This document shows, piece after piece, positions 29,498 through 35,656 of a stretch of 35,656 bases of DNA. Position numbers and translations under genes: made by a program. Source of the DNA: an uncultured Rikenellaceae bacterium. Its GTDB lineage: Bacteria; Bacteroidota; Bacteroidia; Bacteroidales; Rikenellaceae. Within the stretch, counting starts at the first letter, position 1; each line of letters starts with the position of its first letter. The DNA lies in NCBI GenBank assembly GCA_947040435.1, contig CAMRBL010000013.1, forward strand, positions 1 through 35,656, read 5' to 3'. The notes beneath the pieces are model-generated. The model had not been told where the DNA came from. It saw only the letters and a list, made by a program, of their open reading frames with translations, and did no database searches.

Positions 29498-29720
29498 AAA
29501 AGTTCCCTGCGATCACGCAGTGCGGCCCGCATAGGGCAGTTCCGACAAACAAAATAAAAGTTCTCTGCGACCACGCAGTGCCGCCCGCATAGGGCAGTTC
29601 CGACAAACAAAATAAAAGTTCCCTGCGACCACGCAGTGCCGCCCGCATAGGGCAGTTCCGAAAATAAACTAAAAGTTCTCTGCGATCACGCAGTGCGGCC
29701 CGCATAGGGCAGTTCCGACA
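29498..29720. repeat. Four tandem copies of a GC-rich approximately 58-bp unit
   Basis: aaaagttc[c/t]ctgcga[t/c]cacgcagtgc[g/c]gcccgcatagggcagttccg starts at 29498, 29556, 29614 and 29671 (periods 58, 58, 57). Confidence 0.97.
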
Positions 29721-29745
29721 AACTATCACTCCTAACTAACAATAT

Positions 29746-29794
29746 GAAAAAAAAAGAGAGGAAACTATATTTAGTTTTCCTCTCTTTTTTATCT
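29746..29794. terminator. Bidirectional terminator between convergent genes
   Basis: A-run + gagaggaaact ... agttttcctctc + T-run (one bulged T); serves 28718+ and 29793-. Confidence 0.85.
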
Positions 29795-30014
29795 AGTACT
29801 CCTCTTCGTTGAAGAAAAAGTCCTCTTTACTAGGGTAGTCAGGCCAAATGTCCTCTATACTTTCATATACTTCACCATCATCCTCGATTTCATTTAGGTT
29901 TTCAATCACCTCTAAAGGAGATCCAGAACGTATTGCATAATCAATAAGTTCATCTTTTGTTGCAGGCCATGGTGCATCCTCAAGCTTCGAAGCCAATTCT
30001 AGTGTCCAATACAT
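29793..30014 (-). CDS. DUF2795 domain-containing protein
   Basis: MYWTLELASKLEDAPWPATKDELIDYAIRSGSPLEVIENLNEIEDDGEVYESIEDIWPDYP. Confidence 0.85.
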   Translation of the reverse strand: MYWTLELASKLEDAPWPATKDELIDYAIRSGSPLEVIENLNEIEDDGEVYESIEDIWPDYPSKEDFFFNEEEY

Positions 30015-30065
30015 ATCTTAAATTATTAAAGTGTTTTATTTAATTTGCAAAAGTATATTAAATTT

Positions 30066-30626
30066 TTATTTTTCTACTATCCAGAGCTCTTCTTTTATCT
30101 GAAAAATAACATTTAATTTACGACCTAATACATAAAGGTAGTCTGATAGTCTATTTAAATAAACTATTGCACTTTCCGATATAGGGAATTCTGCTGCCGC
30201 ACTGACAGCTCTCCGTTCAGCTCTTCTGCATACAGTTCTGCATACATGAGAAAGTGAGATTAATACATGTCCTCCAGGAATTGTAAATTTTTCTATTGGA
30301 GTCAGAGAGTTTTCTATTGTATCTATTCTGCTTTCGATATAATTAATTGTTTTATCACTTATATCGGCTACTTTTTTTTCCATAGAAGTATCAATAGCTA
30401 GCAGAGCCGATAGCGACATTAGTGTGCTCAGCGAAATAGTTAAGTCCTTTTGGAATTCGTCTAAATTACTCTCCGACAGAGCCATTTTATCTCTCAATAG
30501 GGCTATATTTGCCATTAGTTCATCTACGGTTCCATACGCTTCAACTCTAACATCATCTTTAGTAGTTCGTTTTCCTCCAATCAAAGAAGTCGTCCCTTTG
30601 TCCCCAGTTTTAGTGTAAACTTTCAT
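30066..30626 (-). CDS. PduO-type cob(I)alamin / cob(I)yrinic acid a,c-diamide adenosyltransferase
   Basis: MKVYTKTGDKGTTSLIGGKRTTKDDVRVEAYGTVDELMA; FTIPGGH...HVCRTVCRRAERRAV; YLNRLSDYLYVLGR. Confidence 0.95.
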   Translation of the reverse strand: MKVYTKTGDKGTTSLIGGKRTTKDDVRVEAYGTVDELMANIALLRDKMALSESNLDEFQKDLTISLSTLMSLSALLAIDTSMEKKVADISDKTINYIESRIDTIENSLTPIEKFTIPGGHVLISLSHVCRTVCRRAERRAVSAAAEFPISESAIVYLNRLSDYLYVLGRKLNVIFQIKEELWIVEK

Positions 30627-30631
30627 AGTAA

Positions 30632-31159
30632 TTATAATTTAAAGTGTTGTATCGGTAACTTATTATCACAATAAAAAAGCATAAAACGTCGATTGTCAAT
30701 AGTTAAGTATTTATCACTATTTATGTGTTTAGTACACATTTTAAGTCGTTTTTTATTACTTCTAGGGTGTATTACTACAACAGGTATGCCAGAGTTAAGT
30801 GCCCTCTCTAATATTTCATCAATTTGGTGTGTCTCTACGCTATCAGATATTATTACTATACTATGTTCACTCTCTGGGTTAAAATGATTACTATTATTAA
30901 AGATAAAAAAAGTACTATATGAGCAGTGTGTACAGAGGTTCTGGAGCTGTCTTGACGATCTATGGTCACATGCCTCAGCTCTAAGAGCGTTGTATAGTTC
31001 TCTATTTTGCGAAGCGAACTTGTACTTCATAAATACTTTACGTATTATATCGTATACAAATGGAGAGTGTACCCCATGCCCCCTAAAGTGCTTTATTCTT
31101 AGCGTACTTTCGGTGTATAGTATAGCTCTAGCAGCTTTATTTTTTATCTTTAAATACAT
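30632..31159 (-). CDS. Short protein resembling a Bacteroidetes class I SAM methyltransferase with the central portion missing
   Basis: N-terminal RIKHFRGHGVHSPFVYDIIRKVF and C-terminal LTIDNRRFMLFYCDNKLPIQHFKL resemble the ends of that family. No GxGxG-type SAM-binding motif found; only 175 aa. Confidence 0.55.
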   Translation of the reverse strand: MYLKIKNKAARAILYTESTLRIKHFRGHGVHSPFVYDIIRKVFMKYKFASQNRELYNALRAEACDHRSSRQLQNLCTHCSYSTFFIFNNSNHFNPESEHSIVIISDSVETHQIDEILERALNSGIPVVVIHPRSNKKRLKMCTKHINSDKYLTIDNRRFMLFYCDNKLPIQHFKL

Positions 31160-31175
31160 AAATTCATCTAAAAGT

Positions 31176-32438
31176 TTACTCTCCTAAAAGTTGTCCAGCT
31201 AATGCTCCTGTTGAGAATGCCACTTGTAGGTTGTATCCCCCCGTATCGGCATCAATATCGAGTACTTCACCTGCAAAGTATAATCCTTTTACAATTTTAG
31301 ATTGGAGTGTATTTTGGTCAACATCATTAACGTCAACTCCGCCAGCAGTAACAATAGCCTCTTCAAATGGTCTATAATCAGTAATATTGATTCTAAAACA
31401 CTTTAGTTGCGCTATTAATCTAGTAATGTCTGAATCTTGAATATCTTCAAGTTTCGTCATTATAGGGATGTTTATGCCCTTAGCAATTGGTTCAACGAGT
31501 AGCTTCGGAAGGAGTTTTCTTAGCAATTCGTGGAACTTTGCAACAGGAGGTAGTTCCGCTATTTCGCGTTGAATTCTCGCCTCTATCACCTCTTCAGTTA
31601 GAGCAGATTTAAGGTCAATTTTAAGTTCGACACTTTTTTCATCGATAATTGCATCAACCGCGTCACGGCTCAATTTTAATATCACTGCTCCTTCAATACC
31701 TCTAGCAGAGAATTGTACTTCACCGAATTCCGTTCTGACCTCTTCGCCGTCAATAACAAGAGCAACGCTTACGTTCTTTAGCCACACACCGTCAAGTGAT
31801 TTTGCTTGTTCGTGTTTGAACTCCAGAGGGACTAACGAAGGTCTTATCTCCTCAATTTTATGTCCCAAGTCATATGCGAATTTGTATCCGTCCCCAGTTG
31901 ACCCAGTAGCAGGATACGATACCCCTCCAGTACAAACAATCACATTACTACACTCTTCACGTCTAGTGTATCCTCTTTTGTTTACTACTTCGACCCCAAT
32001 GACACGGTTTGCGACAGTTGTAATTTTAGAAACTCGAGTAAAACACTGAATTTCGACCCCTTTATCTTTATTCCAATATACGAGAGCATCAGATATATCC
32101 CAAGCTTTTCCGCTCGTAGGGAATACCCTTTCGCCTCTTTCTATTGTCAGGTCGACTTTACATCTTTTAAAAAACCCTAATAAGTCATTATTATCAAATG
32201 CTTTGTATGATGTTCTAAAGAACTCTGCATTTGTTTTAATCTTAGAAAGGAACTCTTCAGTCTCTTTCATATTAGTTAGATTACATTTACCTTTTCCTGT
32301 GATGCAAATTTTGCGACCAGGTTTTTCCATTTTTTCGAGTAGTAAAACACTCTTTCCGTCTCGTGCGGCAACACCTGCGGCCATTAGACCTGCAGCGCCT
32401 GCACCTATTACAATTACGTCGTACACAATAAATTTCAA
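31176..32438 (-). CDS. HI0933/BaiN-like NAD(P)/FAD-dependent oxidoreductase
   Basis: VIVIGAGAAGLMAAGVAARDGKSVLLLEKMEKPGRKICITGKGKCNLTN; VCTGGVSYPATGSTGDGY; C-terminal GLYFAGEVLDIDADTGGYNLQVAFSTGALAG. Confidence 0.95.
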   Translation of the reverse strand: MKFIVYDVIVIGAGAAGLMAAGVAARDGKSVLLLEKMEKPGRKICITGKGKCNLTNMKETEEFLSKIKTNAEFFRTSYKAFDNNDLLGFFKRCKVDLTIERGERVFPTSGKAWDISDALVYWNKDKGVEIQCFTRVSKITTVANRVIGVEVVNKRGYTRREECSNVIVCTGGVSYPATGSTGDGYKFAYDLGHKIEEIRPSLVPLEFKHEQAKSLDGVWLKNVSVALVIDGEEVRTEFGEVQFSARGIEGAVILKLSRDAVDAIIDEKSVELKIDLKSALTEEVIEARIQREIAELPPVAKFHELLRKLLPKLLVEPIAKGINIPIMTKLEDIQDSDITRLIAQLKCFRINITDYRPFEEAIVTAGGVDVNDVDQNTLQSKIVKGLYFAGEVLDIDADTGGYNLQVAFSTGALAGQLLGE

Positions 32439-32520
32439 TTATTTTTTACAAAGATACACTAATTGATAGAATTTTGACTATTTTTGTGGTCGAAAAAGAT
32501 TATAAAGTTCTATTCAAATT

Positions 32521-33459
32521 ATGTTAAGCCGAAGATTATTAAGGATTAAAGTCGTAAAGACACTCTATGCGCACTTTAGATCAGAGTCAGATTCATTGAT
32601 AGGTACCGAAAGAAACCTAGTCAATAGTGTAAATAAGACATACGATCTCTACCATCAAATGCTATCTTTGGTTACAGAGGTGGCTAAGTATGCAGAAGAG
32701 AGAGTTGAGTTGGGAAAGAAAAAAAGACTTCCAACGCCAGAGGATTTAAATCCCAATATGAAATTTATAGATAACGCTCTGATAACACAGCTGAAATGCA
32801 GTGAAGATTTGAACGATTATTTATCAAGATATTCATTGGGTTGGATCAAGTTTCCAGAGTTAATTAAGAGTTTGTATAGCTCAATGATTGAGGCAGATTT
32901 CTATAAAGCTTACATGGATAGTGCTGAGAAATCGTACAAGTTAGATGTTCAATTCGTCAAGGATTTTTATCTTAATTTAGTAGAAGATAATGAACTACTT
33001 GAAGATATTCTTGAAGAGCAGTCTATTCTATGGTGTGACGATTTAGATTTCTCGTTGATTATGGTTATCAAAACGTTTAGTTTGTGTAAAGTTAATCAAG
33101 GTGAAATTCCGCTTCTTCCTAAGTATAAGAATTATGAAGATGAAGAGTTTGCAAAAGTTCTATTCAGAAAAGCGCTAGTTAACAATAAGGAGTATTTTGA
33201 ATATATTGAGAAATACACTCAAAATTGGGATTTCGATAGGATTGCATATCTAGATACTATAATAATGGATGTTGCAATGGCAGAGATTTTAGCTTTTCCG
33301 TCTATTCCCGTTAAGGTTTCACTAGATGAGTATATTGAGATATCGAAATATTATAGTACCCCAGGCAGTAGTGTGTTTATTAATGGTGTTCTTGATAAGA
33401 TTGTGACAGCTCTAAATGGTGAGTCAAAGATTGTAAAGGTCGGAAGAGGAATATTATAG
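32521..33459 (+). CDS. nusB: Transcription antitermination factor NusB (long Bacteroidetes form)
   Basis: MLSRRLLRIKVVKTLYAH N-terminus; C-terminal NWDFDRIAYLDTIIMDVAMAEILAFPSIPVKVSLDEYIEISKYYSTPGSSVFINGVLDKI. Confidence 0.93.
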   Translation: MLSRRLLRIKVVKTLYAHFRSESDSLIGTERNLVNSVNKTYDLYHQMLSLVTEVAKYAEERVELGKKKRLPTPEDLNPNMKFIDNALITQLKCSEDLNDYLSRYSLGWIKFPELIKSLYSSMIEADFYKAYMDSAEKSYKLDVQFVKDFYLNLVEDNELLEDILEEQSILWCDDLDFSLIMVIKTFSLCKVNQGEIPLLPKYKNYEDEEFAKVLFRKALVNNKEYFEYIEKYTQNWDFDRIAYLDTIIMDVAMAEILAFPSIPVKVSLDEYIEISKYYSTPGSSVFINGVLDKIVTALNGESKIVKVGRGIL

Positions 33460-33477
33460 GTATTTAAGATATTTAAG

Positions 33478-33525
33478 AGCCAATTTAGATTAATATATAT
33501 ATATTATCTAAGTTGGCTTTTTTTT
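33478..33525 (+). terminator. Terminator after nusB
   Basis: agccaatttagat (33478-33490) / atctaagttggct (33506-33518) with one G:T, then a T-run. Confidence 0.85.
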
Positions 33526-33610
33526 ATATCACTATCAACGATTAAGTAGTTTGAGTTTTGGATTTGGGCAAATATTCTAGCTGTTTGCACTCCAGAATTC
33601 GATTTTATAA

Positions 33611-34057
33611 ATGATATTTATATTTTGTGAAATGAGAGTTCTATTAGTTACTATACTATCAATGTTACTATTTTCTTGCATGACAACAAGAAAGAAAGAT
33701 GGAGATAAGGTATCACCTTTTAAGGGAAAAGTGTTGTGTATTCATCCCGACTCTACGCCTCTAATCGACACTATTGATTTTGGTCGTATAAGTATGGGAG
33801 AGATGGTTGAGCAAACAATCCGTATAAAAAATAGTTCCATTGAAAAACCTTTGGTTCTGTTGAGTCATGACACAAATTGTGGTTGTACGACACTTGACTA
33901 TGATAAAAAGCCTATAGTTCCAAGTAGCTATAAGGATGTTACATTCACGTTTAATTCAAAGTTTGCAGATGGAGGCAGACAGTTGAAACTAGTTAAGATA
34001 TATAGCTCCTTTATGAAAAAGCCGTTTAAATTCTATGTAATGGCTCAAGTAGATTAG
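33611..34057 (+). CDS. DUF1573 domain lipoprotein
   Basis: Probable start 33632 (MRVLLVTILSMLLFSC). IDFGRISMGEMVEQTIRIKNSS and SHDTNCGCTTLDYDKKPIVP match the DUF1573 pattern. Confidence 0.85.
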   Translation: MIFIFCEMRVLLVTILSMLLFSCMTTRKKDGDKVSPFKGKVLCIHPDSTPLIDTIDFGRISMGEMVEQTIRIKNSSIEKPLVLLSHDTNCGCTTLDYDKKPIVPSSYKDVTFTFNSKFADGGRQLKLVKIYSSFMKKPFKFYVMAQVD

Positions 34058-34140
34058 GAAACTGAAGTTTTCAAATTTAATTGAAAACCTTGGTTTTATT
34101 TTTTTGTCTACAAAAACGACTAAATTTTTTAGTCAATAGA

Positions 34141-34171
34141 GTTGTTAATTGCATACAAAAATATATCTTTG
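34141..34171 (+). promoter_or_regulatory. Candidate promoter upstream of yajC
   Basis: GTTG (34141-34144; 3/4 to TTTG), 19-nt spacer, TATCTTTG (34164-34171). Confidence 0.55.
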
Positions 34172-34246
34172 TAGTGAGATGTATAATATATGGCTCAAAT
34201 ATTTTTCGAATCAATTTATAAATGTGTAATATAAAAAATTAAAAAA

Positions 34247-34570
34247 ATGAATCTATTTCTTCAAGCAGATGCAGTTAGTGGTCTTATGGGCGGCGAAAGT
34301 TTCCAGTTTATCTTCATGATGGTACTTATTTTTGGTGTAATGTATTTTTTTATGATACGTCCACAACAGAAGCGCCAAAAAGAGTTAAATAAATTTCGTG
34401 ACTCATTGTCTAACGGTATGAAAGTAATTACTGCAGGCGGTATTTACGGTACAATTAAAGAGGTTAAAGAGGCTTATGTACTTATTGAGATCTCTAACAG
34501 CGTTAATATCCGTATTGACAAAAGCATGATTATGAAGGATAACACAGACTTGGCTAATCAAGCGAAGTAA
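34247..34570 (+). CDS. yajC: Preprotein translocase accessory subunit YajC
   Basis: FIFMMVLIFGVMYFFMIRPQQKRQKELNKFRDSLSNGMKVITAGGIYGTIKEV. Confidence 0.95.
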   Translation: MNLFLQADAVSGLMGGESFQFIFMMVLIFGVMYFFMIRPQQKRQKELNKFRDSLSNGMKVITAGGIYGTIKEVKEAYVLIEISNSVNIRIDKSMIMKDNTDLANQAK

Positions 34571-34590
34571 TCAAGAGATTGTGTAAAAAA

Positions 34591-34630
34591 GGGCTGTTCC
34601 AGAATGAAAATTTTGGAACAGTTTTTTTTT
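34591..34630 (+). terminator. Terminator after yajC
   Basis: ctgttcca (34594-34601) / tggaacag (34614-34621) then a T-run. Confidence 0.85.
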
Positions 34631-34686
34631 GTAATAAATATTATTTCTGATGGTTATATTTTTTTTGCTATTTGCATTGAGAATAT

Positions 34687-35208
34687 CTAATATATTAGTA
34701 TCCCTACAACTCCCGCTATTACAATGAGTATAATAGGGTTTAACTTCAATAGAGAGAGGATAAAAGCGCCAGCTAAGATGATCCAGCTTTTGTAGTCAAT
34801 AAATGTATTAGGCGTTAGGAGGAGAACTCCTGCGGCAAGAATCATACCTATCATCATTGGTTTCATTCCATTAAGTACCCCCGTTACATATCTATTATTT
34901 TGTAGTTTAAGGTAGAATTTAGTTATGAGGAGCATTATAGTCAATGCAGGCAGACACACTGCAATAGTAGCAATAATTGATCCCCATATATCCCCTGTTA
35001 CAGTATATCCAATATAAGTTGCGCTATTAATTGCAATAGGGCCTGGAGTCATTTGTGAGATTGCAATTATGTCTGTAAATTCGCTATTTGATATCCACTC
35101 TCTCGACTCTACTACTTCGTGTTGAATCAACGAGAGCATTGTGTAGCCTCCGCCGAAGCCGAAGAATCCAATTTTGAGGTATGTTAAAAAAAGCTGAATA
35201 TATATCAT
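34687..35208 (-). CDS. Chromate transporter family protein (half-size ChrA)
   Basis: MIYIQLFLTYLKIGFFGFGGGYTMLSLIQHEVVESREWISNSEFTDIIAISQMTPGPIAINSATYIGY. The upstream part of the 34687-35301 track ORF overlaps the neighbouring gene and is unlikely to be translated. Confidence 0.9.
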   Translation of the reverse strand: MIYIQLFLTYLKIGFFGFGGGYTMLSLIQHEVVESREWISNSEFTDIIAISQMTPGPIAINSATYIGYTVTGDIWGSIIATIAVCLPALTIMLLITKFYLKLQNNRYVTGVLNGMKPMMIGMILAAGVLLLTPNTFIDYKSWIILAGAFILSLLKLNPIILIVIAGVVGILIY

Positions 35209-35656
35209 TGTTTTAAAGTTTTGTTTATGTACCAAACGTGTAAAACACCTGCGATAGCACCAAGTACAATGAATACAATTGGAGATATTCCCAGTAGCCA
35301 TACAGCTAACGCAGCAGCAATTGCGACACCAATTTTGTAGTATTGCATCCCTTTAGCGAGGCTAAAAATAGGTGTTAAAATCAGAGCGACAACAGCGGGT
35401 CTAATCCCTTTAAAAGCTGCCGTTACGGTCTCATTATCTCTAATATTACTAAAGAACATTGCAATAATTAGGATGATAGAGAAAGATGGTATTACAACCC
35501 CCAAAATAGAGACTAGTGCACCTTTGAATCCAGATAATTTATACCCCACAAATACTGCGGTATTTAGAGATATTGGACCGGGAGCAGTTTGTGCTAGTGT
35601 AAGTAGTTCAAGGAATTGATTTTTTTCGATCCATTTACGGTGTTCTACAATTTCGC
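35205..35656 (-). CDS. Chromate transporter family protein (half-size ChrA), 5' end beyond the window
   Basis: Reading through from the window edge: EIVEHRKWIEKNQFLELLTLAQTAPGPISLNTAVFVGYKLSGFKGALVSILGVV. The track's Met start at 35549 is internal. Confidence 0.9.
   Translation of the reverse strand, partial: EIVEHRKWIEKNQFLELLTLAQTAPGPISLNTAVFVGYKLSGFKGALVSILGVVIPSFSIILIIAMFFSNIRDNETVTAAFKGIRPAVVALILTPIFSLAKGMQYYKIGVAIAAALAVWLLGISPIVFIVLGAIAGVLHVWYINKTLKQ

Noticed and set aside
29498-29720. CRISPR array
   Set aside because: The repeats are contiguous with only short A-rich linkers that are nearly identical between units; there are no unique spacers and no cas genes.
29496-29729. 77-aa minus-strand ORF (MIVCRNCPMRAALRDRREL...)
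   Set aside because: Translation of the 58-bp tandem repeat. The period is not a multiple of 3, so the repeated peptide changes frame between units; more likely a repeat artefact than a gene.
34687-35656. Two chromate transporter ORFs as a frameshifted single gene
   Set aside because: Each half has its own FGGG / (M/A)PGPI-type motifs and a complete half-transporter pattern; paired half-size ChrA genes are known and the ORFs overlap by only a few bases.

Overview
The window looks like an AT-rich Bacteroidetes (probably Bacteroidales) chromosome segment. Support includes SusC/SusD pairs, TTTG-N19-TAnnTTTG-type promoters, and the nusB, yajC and coaE neighbourhood. The dominant feature is an 11-gene, same-strand, tightly packed run at 1284-24378. 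It is organised as FAS1 lipoprotein, SusC, SusD, FAS1, FAS1, SusC, SusD, M60-like with F5/8C, calycin-like/PCMD-like lipoprotein, and two Calx-beta-like lipoproteins each with a C-terminal F5/8C-like domain. No recognisable glycoside hydrolase, lyase, sulfatase or intact protease is visible in it. The M60-like protein appears to have lost all its zinc ligands (HExxH...E reads as NAIGK...P), so the locus looks like a binding-only surface apparatus. About 1.2 kb of very AT-rich non-coding DNA precedes it, with a 31-bp inverted repeat, a T/A-tract palindrome and recurring GGGTGT boxes. Downstream are a DcaP-like porin, tRNA-Val(UAC), a coaE-folP-lolD-like-DUF2400 cluster, a GC-rich 58-bp x 4 tandem repeat, a DUF2795 protein, a PduO-type ATR, a shortened methyltransferase-like protein, a BaiN/HI0933-like flavoprotein, nusB, a DUF1573 lipoprotein, yajC and two half-size chromate transporters (the last cut by the window edge). 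All family calls are by eye from translated sequence. No database search was run.
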